Assembly (NCBI GenBank): GCA_045634005.1
Contig: JAZQZL010000003.1
Span: 19,917 to 83,916 of the forward strand
Direction: 5' to 3'
Length of the DNA stretch: 64,000 nucleotides
From: Flemingiibacterium sp045634005
Lineage (GTDB): Bacteria; Bacillota; Clostridia; Oscillospirales; CAG-272
The position numbers and the translations under genes were made by a program. The notes under the pieces are model-generated. The model had not been told where the DNA came from. It saw only the letters and a program-made list of their open reading frames with translations, and made no database searches. How positions within the stretch are numbered: the first letter of the stretch is position 1; the number at the start of each line of letters is the position of its first letter. Shown here one piece after another: positions 34,797 through 43,211 of this stretch.

Positions 34797-35879
34797 ATGA
34801 ACAACACGTTTAACAAGCTTCCCGACACGGTCATCTTCGACGAAAATACGCCGGCTCTCGTTATAATCGACCAGACGCTTCTGCCGACAAAGCTCGAGCT
34901 TATCAGCCTTTACGATCAGGCGGAAATTTGGGACGCCATAAAAAAATTAAAGGTACGCGGCGCGCCTGCTATCGGCGTTGCCGCAGGCATCGCGCTATAT
35001 CTCGCCGCTCACGCTATTTCTAAAAGCGGAGTAACTGACAGTACAGAGTTTTTAGGGAAATTGAACGCCGCGAAGGATTATCTCGCCTCCTCGCGTCCTA
35101 CCGCAGTAAATCTCTTTTGGGCGCTTGAGCGTATGTACGGCGCGGCAGAGGCGCTCATCGCGAGCGGCAGCTCTGTCAGTGCGTGCGTATACGGACTCGC
35201 TGACGAGTGCAAGGCAATACGCGACGAGGATATAGCCTCCTCTAAAGCTATCGGCGAAAACGGCCTTACGCTTCTTACCGACGGTTGCGGCATACTCACA
35301 CATTGCAACGCGGGTCAGCTCGCGACCGTCCGCTACGGCACGGCACTCGCCCCCATACACATCGGCCGGGAAAAGGGTATGAATTTTAAAGTCTACTGCG
35401 ACGAAACAAGACCGCTTTTACAAGGCGCAAGACTTTCCTCCTACGAGCTCGTCTGCGACGGAGTTGACACGACGGTAATATGCGACAATATGGCATCGCA
35501 GGTGATGAAGGGTGGTAAGGTACAGGCAGTAATCGTCGGCGCCGACCGCATCGCCGCAAACGGCGACGCGGCAAACAAAATCGGAACGTCCGGCGTGGCT
35601 ATTCTCGCAAAATACTACGGTATTCCCTTCTATGTAGCGGCACCCTGCTCTACCATCGACGTAACGCTTTCATCGGGCGACCTTATCCCGATCGAACAGC
35701 GTGATCCGGATGAGGTGACCGAGATGTGGTACGCAGAACGTATGGCACCCGAAAATGTCGGCGTATTCAACCCCGCATTTGACGTAACGCCAAACGAGCT
35801 TATTACGGCAATCATCACCGAGCGCGGTATAATAAGACCGGGCTTCACCGAGAACATTGCCAAAATAATGGAGAAATAA
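34797..35879 (+). CDS. mtnA: S-methyl-5-thioribose-1-phosphate isomerase (or 5-deoxyribose-1-P isomerase)
   Basis: Converts MTR-1-P, or 5-deoxyribose-1-P, to the ribulose form in nucleoside salvage. 360 residues. Signature KVRGAPAIGVAAGIALYLAA, catalytic-cysteine motif GILTHCNAGQLATVRYGTAL, ETRPLLQGARLSSYEL and GADRIAANGDAANKIGTSGVA with the catalytic Asp. RBS AAAGGAT. The next gene, a class II aldolase, starts 3 nt after its stop; the pair defines the DHAP-shunt type of salvage rather than the classical methionine cycle. Confidence 0.93.
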   Translation: MNNTFNKLPDTVIFDENTPALVIIDQTLLPTKLELISLYDQAEIWDAIKKLKVRGAPAIGVAAGIALYLAAHAISKSGVTDSTEFLGKLNAAKDYLASSRPTAVNLFWALERMYGAAEALIASGSSVSACVYGLADECKAIRDEDIASSKAIGENGLTLLTDGCGILTHCNAGQLATVRYGTALAPIHIGREKGMNFKVYCDETRPLLQGARLSSYELVCDGVDTTVICDNMASQVMKGGKVQAVIVGADRIAANGDAANKIGTSGVAILAKYYGIPFYVAAPCSTIDVTLSSGDLIPIEQRDPDEVTEMWYAERMAPENVGVFNPAFDVTPNELITAIITERGIIRPGFTENIAKIMEK

Positions 35880-35881
35880 AA

Positions 35882-36514
35882 ATGACAGACATAGAAAAGA
35901 AGCTTATCGCCGATATGATCGACGTCGGCAAAAAAATGTATCTGCGCGGCTTTGTTGCGGCAAACGACGGTAATTTAAGCGTACGCTGTCCCGACGGCGT
36001 TTGTGCTATCGTTACCCCTTCGGGCGTATCCAAGGGCAGTATGTGTGAGGATATGTTCGTCAAGGTGCGTATATCCGACGGTGAGGTGCTTGAGGGCACA
36101 CATAAGCCGTCAATCGAAACGAAGATGCACCTTCGTCTTTACACCGAGAACCCCGACATTTCTGCGGTAGTGCACGCGCATCCTATCTTTGCAACCACGT
36201 TTGCGATAGCCCGTCAGCCGCTTAACGAACCTATATACCCCGCCTCGATGATGAACCTCGGCGACGTACACGTTGCCGAATATTCCGCCCCCGGCACAGA
36301 TGGTGTCGCAGACTCCGTCGCACCGTATGCGAAAAATTCGCGTGCGCTCTTACTTGCAAATCACGGAGCGCTTACCTGGGCGCGCGATATACTTACCGCG
36401 TGGTACCGTATGGAGGAGCTTGAAAATTTCGCGCACCTTACGTTCAACACAGTCTACGTAATGAAAAAGGCCGCAGAGGTTCCCGTTTTGGAGCCACTGC
36501 CAGATAAAAAATAA
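35882..36514 (+). CDS. Class II aldolase/adducin-family protein
   Basis: 210 residues. Zinc-dependent aldolase pattern: GFVAANDGNLSVRCPDG, VTPSGVSKGSM, SIETKMHLRLYTENPDISAVVHAHPIFATTFA (His-x-His metal site, catalytic Glu region) and ALLLANHGALTWARDILTAWYRMEELE (third His). Close to fuculose-1-P aldolase. Paired with mtnA, it is likely to cleave 5-(methylthio)ribulose-1-P or 5-deoxyribulose-1-P to DHAP and an aldehyde. RBS GGAG lies inside the end of mtnA. The kinase or phosphorylase needed upstream is not in the window. Confidence 0.9.
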   Translation: MTDIEKKLIADMIDVGKKMYLRGFVAANDGNLSVRCPDGVCAIVTPSGVSKGSMCEDMFVKVRISDGEVLEGTHKPSIETKMHLRLYTENPDISAVVHAHPIFATTFAIARQPLNEPIYPASMMNLGDVHVAEYSAPGTDGVADSVAPYAKNSRALLLANHGALTWARDILTAWYRMEELENFAHLTFNTVYVMKKAAEVPVLEPLPDKK

Positions 36515-36520
36515 GCACAA

Positions 36521-36557
36521 AGAAAATCCGCCGATTTCGGCGGATTTTCTGTTTTTA
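36521..36557. terminator. Terminator between convergent units
   Basis: 13-bp perfect stem AGAAAATCCGCCG (36521-36533) with 36538-36550, loop ATTT, then GTTTTTA. Confidence 0.9.
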
Positions 36558-36569
36558 TTAAGAGTTTGA

Positions 36570-37484
36570 TTAACCCTTGTGCTCCTCTTTCCAGGTAAGC
36601 TCAAGAGCTGCCCAGTCACGCATCTGGCGAAGTGCAGTCCATCTCTCATTACCGTTGTCGTCCATCTTATAGTCGTGAGAGTTGGTCGCTTCCTGAATCT
36701 CTGCATAATACCACTTGGTAGTATCAGCGTTATCGGGCCACTTGATCATAGTATCAAGCAGGTAATCCTTATGCGGTGCACGCTCAAGCGTACGGTTCAC
36801 TATCTTCATCGTTTCTGCACGCGTTACCGCCTGATCGGGATGGAAGGTACCGTCGCCGTATCCGTCAACGATGCCGAGCTTGGAAGCTTCTTCAATAAAC
36901 TTCTCTGCCCAGTGAGCCTCGATGTCGGAAAATTCGGTCGTCTTGCCCGCTGTAGTATCGTAGAACGAAGATGCGATCTTGATAAGCTCTGCTCTGGTGA
37001 TCGTATCGTTCGGCTTGAACGTACCGTCGGTATAGCCGTCGAGTACGCCAGCGTTTGCAAGAGTGGAGATCGCTGTGTTGTACCAATCATCCTCTGCAAC
37101 GTCGGTGAACTTATTGGTCTGTGCCCAATAGTGATTACGCGCGTTGTCAGTAAGCATACGGAAGAAGATAGTTACAACCTCCGCACGGGTGATATTTGCC
37201 TCAGGACGAACGGTTCCGTCGGGATAACCGATGATGTAACCGAAGTGGTCGTCCTTTTCAAGCATTATCTCTGTGTAGGTGTTGGTAAACTCTATCTCGG
37301 TTTCCTTCTCCTTAACCACACTAACAACGCCGTCCTCATCACTCGAGGTCACGTTGAGAGTATAGCCGTCGATCTCGGATCTTCTTTCAACGACCTTGTA
37401 CTGACCGGAGAGAAGCTTTACCGATGCGCTCTCGCCTGCCTTGATAACGACAGTTTCCACAAAGGTAAACTCGTCGCCGTTCAC
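36570..37484 (-). CDS. Detached C-terminal part of the giant surface protein: three SLH domains
   Basis: 305-codon fragment in the same frame as the 1784-residue gene upstream; only the TAA at 37503-37505 separates them. It starts within a Cna-B/prealbumin-like domain (NGDEFTFVETVVIKAGESASVKL ... EIEFTNTYTE). Three S-layer-homology repeats follow, with cores GYPDGTVRPEANITRAEV, GYTDGTFKPNDTITRAELIKI and GYGDGTFHPDQAVTRAETMKI. These bind secondary cell-wall polymer. The GTG at 37484 has no good RBS, so independent translation is doubtful. Best read as the lost anchor of the upstream protein. Confidence 0.75.
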   Translation of the reverse strand: MNGDEFTFVETVVIKAGESASVKLLSGQYKVVERRSEIDGYTLNVTSSDEDGVVSVVKEKETEIEFTNTYTEIMLEKDDHFGYIIGYPDGTVRPEANITRAEVVTIFFRMLTDNARNHYWAQTNKFTDVAEDDWYNTAISTLANAGVLDGYTDGTFKPNDTITRAELIKIASSFYDTTAGKTTEFSDIEAHWAEKFIEEASKLGIVDGYGDGTFHPDQAVTRAETMKIVNRTLERAPHKDYLLDTMIKWPDNADTTKWYYAEIQEATNSHDYKMDDNGNERWTALRQMRDWAALELTWKEEHKG

Positions 37485-37502
37485 CTTGAAAATATCAAAG
37501 GT

Positions 37503-40500
37503 TTATTCAGTAGGCGCATCTGCATCGTCGGGTGCAACGAGAGTCTTGCTTATCGTAAGGGTGCCGCGCGGGATAACGGGAATCACGATGTTATTATCTT
37601 TAAACTCACCGTAAATCTCAACGTCGGACCAAGGCATAATAAAATTATCGTCAGCTGCAATAAACGCCGCATCCATCTTCACGTTTATAGGATCGTCCCA
37701 ACCCTGGAACGTGCCCGAGCCGGTGGGATCCTCGATAATGTCGTGTACTGCGCCGGGAATAACCTCGTAGGTTTCGTAAAGCACGCCGTCAACGTAGTAT
37801 CTGACCTCGTAAACGCCGTCGTGCTGACCGTAGAGAACTACATCTCTTGCGGGCATTGTGAAGGTTGCAGCGCCGGTAACATTGACCTCGTTGGAGTGCC
37901 AGCCATTAAATGCAAATCCATCGTAATCATCCAGCTTGTCTGCAATCGTAACGGTTGCTCCGTACATCACTCCGGTGAGTCCGTCGGGGATAACGATTCC
38001 CTCGGGGTCAATACCCGTGTAAACATAGGTCACGTTGTAGGTAAGACGGTCGTAGTAGAGGTTAAGCACGAGGCTTCCGTCGCCCTTAACGTATCCGAAG
38101 TATTCGTCATTATCGGACGGAGAGGAAACAAATCCCTCATAGGTCTTGATGTAGTCGGGATATGCACTTACGTAATGTCCGGTAACTGCGCTGAGTGTTT
38201 CCTCATCGCGAATTACCTCGTCGTAGTACTTGCCGTTGTGTTCCTTGGTGCCGGTACCCTCGAGCACCTGCTGCCAATATTTAATCTTGTAGTTAACGGT
38301 GTCAGCAGTAAAGCTACCGGTCAGAACAACGTCATTTGCAGGCATAGTAAACTCGCCGTTTGCAACTGTTGCATCATCGGTCGTCCAACCGCTGAAGGTG
38401 TAGCCGGCAATGGTATAGCCCTCGTGTACGTCAACGTCAGCGCCAAACTTGTAAGCTGCCGACTGCGGCACGTCTGCTCCGTCAGGGATAAGCGTGCTTT
38501 CTATAACGTAAGTAACGTTATATTCGTTTGCGGTGTAGTAGAACTTAAGCGTGAGTGTACCATCTGCATTAACGGTGCCGCCAAGCACGGTCTTTTCTGC
38601 ATTCGCAAACGCAATACCGCTGCCTGCGGGTATATTACCTTCGGTCACGTCAGCGGAATAGGTGTAACCGTGGATAATGTGATTTGTGGCGGTTACCCTC
38701 TGATCGGTAACGCCTGTGCGAACATCGCTTATGCCGTGAAGCACGTAGGTGTTGCCACTCTCTACCCAATGCTCAACCTTGTACGTAGCCGCATCTGCGG
38801 TGTAAGCACCGGTGAAGATCACGTTGCTCTGCGGCATAGTAAATTCGCCGCCGTTTACGGTAACGTTTTGTGCACTCCAGCCGCTGAAGGTGTAACCGTC
38901 GATCTCATCGGCCGCCATAACGGTTACGGTCGTGCCGTGAGCATATGCGGTATTGTCAACGGGAAGGACAGCGCCTGCGGGAGCAGTTGTATAAACGTAG
39001 GTTACCGTGTAGGTGTTTCTATCATAGTAGAGCTTGAGCACAGTCGAGCCGTCGCCTGCGATAACGCCGGTACGGGTTGCCGCAGATTCGGTCTGATTGT
39101 AAGTGTAGCCCGCAACACCAATAGGCGTTGCAGTCACCTGTGTGCCGGTCGGACCCGTAAGCGAATCGGTCTTGTACGGAGTAGATTCATATACACCGTC
39201 AACAGTCGTTTCAAGATAATGCTCTACCTTGTAGGGAGTATCGGTGTTTGCTACGAATCTGCCGACGAGCTCAACGTTGTGTGCAGGCATCTCAAAGGAG
39301 TCTATCTCCGTCTTGGTTCCGTCGTTGTTGCGGTACCATCCCTTGAACGTGTAGCCGGGAGCACTTGCATCAGTAGCAACGGTTACAGGCGACTTATATT
39401 CGTAGGATTCGGTAGTGGGAAGTCCGCTTGCACCCGCGGGAACCATACCCTCGTAAGAGTAGGTTACCGTGTAGGAAGCATAATCATAATAAAGCTTAAG
39501 AACAAGGGGAGCCTCGTGCGAGGAGGGCACGGTGCCGCTTGCAGTGCTTTCGCCTGCATTGTAGGTGTAGCCGGCAACGTCTATGGAAGTCGCGGTAACG
39601 TCCTGGCCCTCGTCGCCCTTAAAGGTTTCAGTGTACTGACTGTTTAGCTCATATTCGCCGTTTGCATTCTCAAAATAATGCTCAACGTAATATTCAAGGC
39701 CGGTGGTAGGATCAAAGTGACCGAGAATAAGCACGTCACTTTGCGGCATTACAAAGCTTCCGGTAATAATATCGCGGCTTCCGTTGAAGTACCAGCCGTG
39801 GAAGTCATAGCCGCTTGCCGTAGGTGCTGCGGTAGGTGCGGGAACAGTCTGACCCCACTTATACGTACCGCCGAGCGAAGCCAGTCCACTTTGTGCGGGA
39901 TCTGCATCGGCAGGAACGTTACCCTCATAAGCATAGGTTACGGTATACTTAATTCTGTCGTAGTAAACCTCAAGGATCACCTCGCTGCTGCCGGTAATGG
40001 TTTCTTCAAGATACGACTTGGTGTAGTTGACCGTATATCCCTGAACGTTGAGAGGAAGCGCCTCAACATCCTGACCTACAGTTGCATTTCTGAACACCTC
40101 GGTCTTACTTTCGTCCAAGGTATATCTGTTATTGTTTGCATTCTGGAAATAATGCTCAACAGAATATTCAAGATCGGTACGTGCCGAGAAATAACCGTGA
40201 AGCGTTACGTCATGAGCAGGCATCGCAAAGCTTGCAGTATCTGCCGTTACCGTGCCGCCAAGGCTATACCAGCCGGTGAAGATATATCCTGCCGCACTTG
40301 CGTCGGGATTCACGGTTACGGTTTCACCGTACTTGAAGGTATCAAAGTACTCATCCAGTCTTGCCGCTGTAGGACTTGCCTTCGCGGGAACCGTACCAAC
40401 ATACTCGTAAGTAAGCGTATACTCGTTTCTCGTATAGTAGAGTGTGAGCGTGAGGCTACCGTCTGCGGCAATAGCTCCGGACACAACGGTCTTGTTGCCG

Positions 40501-42857
40501 TTACCGTTGTCGTAGTCCTCATCAAAGGTAAAGCCATCGTAATCGTTGGGCGCTGCAGTTACCTGATCGCCCGTAGCTCCCGAAAGATTTTCGGTATCCT
40601 CAAGAGTGAACGTACCGTCAAGATTTTCGATATAGTGCTCTACCTTGTATGCGGTATCTGTGCCCGGAACGTAGCGTCCGAGAAGAACAACGTCGTGATC
40701 GGGCATCGAGAACTCGGTAAGATTACCCGTACCGAGTGCCTCATCCTGCGGATACCAACCAATGAAGGTGTATCCGGCAATCTCAAGCTCGCTCGGATAA
40801 TTAACAGTTACGGTATCGCCGTAGGGCACATCAACGTGTGCATCGGGAAGGCTTGCCTCATCGTAAACCTGAAGTCCTACAAACTGATAAGTCACGTTGT
40901 AGGTATTGCGAGTGAAGTCGCCAACGATCAATACGTCACCAGAAGGCATCGTAAATTCGCCGTTTGCAATATCAGCGTCGTCGGTAGACCAGCCGCTGAA
41001 GGTATAGCCCGCCTTGACAGGTGCGGTAATGAGTGTATGCTCACTTCCGGGTAAGCGGTAATAGGTCGCATATTCTTCGCCTGCAACCTCGTATATTACT
41101 TCTTTAAGCTCAACAACAGGCGAATTAACTCTTGCTACTACGGTAGTACCGCTCATAACCTCGGCTGTACCGTAATTTGTTTCAACAAATCCGTTATTTG
41201 CTTCAATCTCATCAGCGTGAGCGTCTATAGTTGCATAGTCGGGTGTCACGTTGAGAGTGAGAATAAGCATCTTTCCGTAGAAATCTGCGCCACCTACCGA
41301 ACGCGGCTCGGTAGATACGTAGTTTGCGTCAAAATCAAAGCCCTCAACCGTAACGGTGTTGCCGGAAACGGTAGGTCTGAGGTCAGACGCTACTGCAGGT
41401 GACCAGGTTCCGTCCGCGAGCTTCTCTGATGTAGCAACGGAAATGCTGTTCGTACCGTTCGGAATAGTAAAGAACTCCGAAACAGCGTCTACGAGTGTCG
41501 TTTCCTCGCCGAGGGTAATAGTCGGCTCCGCGAGCTCCGCGCTGATCTCATCAAAAATCATCGCAAGGCTGTGAGAGGTATCGGGAGTGAGATAATATCC
41601 ATTATCGGGAGTACCGGTTCCTGCGGTAATATTTCCGCTGCTTTCGCTGTAGGAAGCACTCGGGTAGTTACTCGAGAGATAGTGCATGAACTTGTTGGAA
41701 TTGCTACTGCCGAGCTGTGTGCCGTCAGCGCCTTCCTCAACGCCTATCGTATAAACCTTAATGTTATCATCCTTAAGGACCTTCGCGTAGTTTATAGCCG
41801 CACCGGCAACGCTCGCCTGATAGCTGCTACTGTGTGTAGGTGCACCATCGGTGAATACTATAACCACCTTATTTCTGCCCTGTGTAGCCTCGGTCTGCTC
41901 GTGCGATGCAAAGAGAAGGTCTGCAAGGTACATACCGTAGTCAACTGCGGTAGCTCCGCCGGGATCAAGCGCGTCCATAGCGGAAATAAGCGTTGTCTTG
42001 CCTGCGGCATCAACAGTCGTAAAGTCCTTAACAACCTGTGTATAGTTGTAACCGCTTCTGTTCTTATCGTCGCCCTCTGCAAGAAGATTGTTGTCGTCAT
42101 AGTAGTCGTTCGATGCGAACTTAATAATCGAAATGCGGTGCATCATAGACTCGTCGCTACCAAAGGCAGCGTTGTACTCCGCGGTAGCCGAGATAAACTC
42201 GTCAACAGCCGCCTTGAGAAGATCTATCTTCGCGCCGCCCGCATTGGTTACGACAGTAGTTTGCGCATAAAGCTGTACTACGTCGTAATTCTCCGAGCGT
42301 GTGACGTTCGGGGTAAGTCCCGCTTCAAGCTCGGGATAAACGTAAGTACGGTTATTGCGGCTACCGTAGTAGTAATAGCGGTATCCGTTGCCATCGTACC
42401 CTACGCTGGTTACGCTGGTGTACGAGCCGTTGGCATTTTTGATATAGAGCGTACCGTTAGAAGAAACGTTGTAATATACTCTGTTGCCAAAACGCGTTTC
42501 TTCTGCGTATACGGCAGTATACGAGGTTTCAACGGTATCGCTGAGCGTATCGTCCATACTTCCGGACATATCGAGTACAAGTGCAATATCCGTAGGTACT
42601 GCCGCCTCTACTCTGCTGACTCTTCCCGTTGTATGTGCCTGAACAACAATGTCAACGGTACCGTCCGGCATTCCGTTAACAAGGTGCGGCTGTGCATACT
42701 TGGCAAGAATTATGCCATCGCCCTGATTGTCGTTCATCAGTACGGGAGTTTCCGGAAATGCAGAAACTGTAACCGCCGATACGGGGATAACCGATACCGG
42801 AATGAACGATACAACCATAAGCACGGATAAAACGAGTGCCATAAGTCTTTTCTTCAT
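37503..42857 (-). CDS. Giant secreted VWA/repeat surface protein, C-terminally truncated by TAA
   Basis: 1784 residues. Signal peptide 1-28; VWA domain about 85-440 with the MIDAS DMSGS (96-100). Then eight or nine Listeria-Bacteroides/InlB_B-type repeats, each with a GYTFSGW-like core and MP(A/S)(H/G)DV, interleaved with about six modules starting YKVEHY/YYVEHYFENA (MucBP-like). It ends in the first half of a Cna-B/DUF7601-like domain (GTLTISKTLVAPDDADAPTE), cut by TAA. In the same frame, six codons later, the domain continues and leads to SLH repeats. A probable adhesin or host-interaction protein. Own promoter at 42974-43003. Confidence 0.88.
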   Translation of the reverse strand: MKKRLMALVLSVLMVVSFIPVSVIPVSAVTVSAFPETPVLMNDNQGDGIILAKYAQPHLVNGMPDGTVDIVVQAHTTGRVSRVEAAVPTDIALVLDMSGSMDDTLSDTVETSYTAVYAEETRFGNRVYYNVSSNGTLYIKNANGSYTSVTSVGYDGNGYRYYYYGSRNNRTYVYPELEAGLTPNVTRSENYDVVQLYAQTTVVTNAGGAKIDLLKAAVDEFISATAEYNAAFGSDESMMHRISIIKFASNDYYDDNNLLAEGDDKNRSGYNYTQVVKDFTTVDAAGKTTLISAMDALDPGGATAVDYGMYLADLLFASHEQTEATQGRNKVVIVFTDGAPTHSSSYQASVAGAAINYAKVLKDDNIKVYTIGVEEGADGTQLGSSNSNKFMHYLSSNYPSASYSESSGNITAGTGTPDNGYYLTPDTSHSLAMIFDEISAELAEPTITLGEETTLVDAVSEFFTIPNGTNSISVATSEKLADGTWSPAVASDLRPTVSGNTVTVEGFDFDANYVSTEPRSVGGADFYGKMLILTLNVTPDYATIDAHADEIEANNGFVETNYGTAEVMSGTTVVARVNSPVVELKEVIYEVAGEEYATYYRLPGSEHTLITAPVKAGYTFSGWSTDDADIANGEFTMPSGDVLIVGDFTRNTYNVTYQFVGLQVYDEASLPDAHVDVPYGDTVTVNYPSELEIAGYTFIGWYPQDEALGTGNLTEFSMPDHDVVLLGRYVPGTDTAYKVEHYIENLDGTFTLEDTENLSGATGDQVTAAPNDYDGFTFDEDYDNGNGNKTVVSGAIAADGSLTLTLYYTRNEYTLTYEYVGTVPAKASPTAARLDEYFDTFKYGETVTVNPDASAAGYIFTGWYSLGGTVTADTASFAMPAHDVTLHGYFSARTDLEYSVEHYFQNANNNRYTLDESKTEVFRNATVGQDVEALPLNVQGYTVNYTKSYLEETITGSSEVILEVYYDRIKYTVTYAYEGNVPADADPAQSGLASLGGTYKWGQTVPAPTAAPTASGYDFHGWYFNGSRDIITGSFVMPQSDVLILGHFDPTTGLEYYVEHYFENANGEYELNSQYTETFKGDEGQDVTATSIDVAGYTYNAGESTASGTVPSSHEAPLVLKLYYDYASYTVTYSYEGMVPAGASGLPTTESYEYKSPVTVATDASAPGYTFKGWYRNNDGTKTEIDSFEMPAHNVELVGRFVANTDTPYKVEHYLETTVDGVYESTPYKTDSLTGPTGTQVTATPIGVAGYTYNQTESAATRTGVIAGDGSTVLKLYYDRNTYTVTYVYTTAPAGAVLPVDNTAYAHGTTVTVMAADEIDGYTFSGWSAQNVTVNGGEFTMPQSNVIFTGAYTADAATYKVEHWVESGNTYVLHGISDVRTGVTDQRVTATNHIIHGYTYSADVTEGNIPAGSGIAFANAEKTVLGGTVNADGTLTLKFYYTANEYNVTYVIESTLIPDGADVPQSAAYKFGADVDVHEGYTIAGYTFSGWTTDDATVANGEFTMPANDVVLTGSFTADTVNYKIKYWQQVLEGTGTKEHNGKYYDEVIRDEETLSAVTGHYVSAYPDYIKTYEGFVSSPSDNDEYFGYVKGDGSLVLNLYYDRLTYNVTYVYTGIDPEGIVIPDGLTGVMYGATVTIADKLDDYDGFAFNGWHSNEVNVTGAATFTMPARDVVLYGQHDGVYEVRYYVDGVLYETYEVIPGAVHDIIEDPTGSGTFQGWDDPINVKMDAAFIAADDNFIMPWSDVEIYGEFKDNNIVIPVIPRGTLTISKTLVAPDDADAPTE

Positions 42858-42973
42858 AGGTGTATATCTCCTTTCACGCGTCGGGCGGACTCGTTATGAA
42901 AAGCCACCTTAAGCGTGTAATATATTCTCAGCAGCGTGTGTTTTTTCAAAACAGTGTCTACTGGGTCAATTTA

Positions 42974-43003
42974 ATTATACCACCAAAATCCGTTTACTGT
43001 CAA
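42974..43003 (-). promoter_or_regulatory. Promoter of the giant surface protein
   Basis: On the minus strand TTGACA (43003-42998), 18-nt spacer, TATAAT (42979-42974). The leader is about 110 nt. Confidence 0.75.
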
Positions 43004-43173
43004 CATAATATAATATATTCCACCTTTTTGCATTATCTTCTCCAATTTAAACAAATAATACCCCATCGTTATATGTGTTCTGCATATCATATTGTGCTGA
43101 AATGTCGAAAAATGCGCTTAAAACCTGATGTTTTTACAACTCATCTTTAATTTTTCCTCGCAAATTAAAAGAA
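43004..43173. other. AT-rich intergenic spacer, nothing identified
   Basis: Between the surface-protein promoter and the terminator of the GH-like operon. No ORF, RNA gene or repeat was recognised. Confidence 0.6.
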
Positions 43174-43199
43174 AAAAGCACCGATTGCTCGGTGCTTTT
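43174..43199 (-). terminator. Terminator of the GH-like/peptidase operon
   Basis: Stem AAAAGCACCGA (43174-43184) with TCGGTGCTTTT (43189-43199), loop TTGC. The A-run on the plus strand gives a T-run for the minus-strand transcript. Confidence 0.8.
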
Positions 43200-43211
43200 C
43201 GTTTTAGAATA

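Noticed and set aside
36579..39647. 1022-codon plus-strand frame opposite the giant surface protein
   Set aside because: The minus strand encodes clear VWA, GW-type and SLH motifs. The plus frame has low-complexity composition typical of an antisense shadow of a repeat gene.
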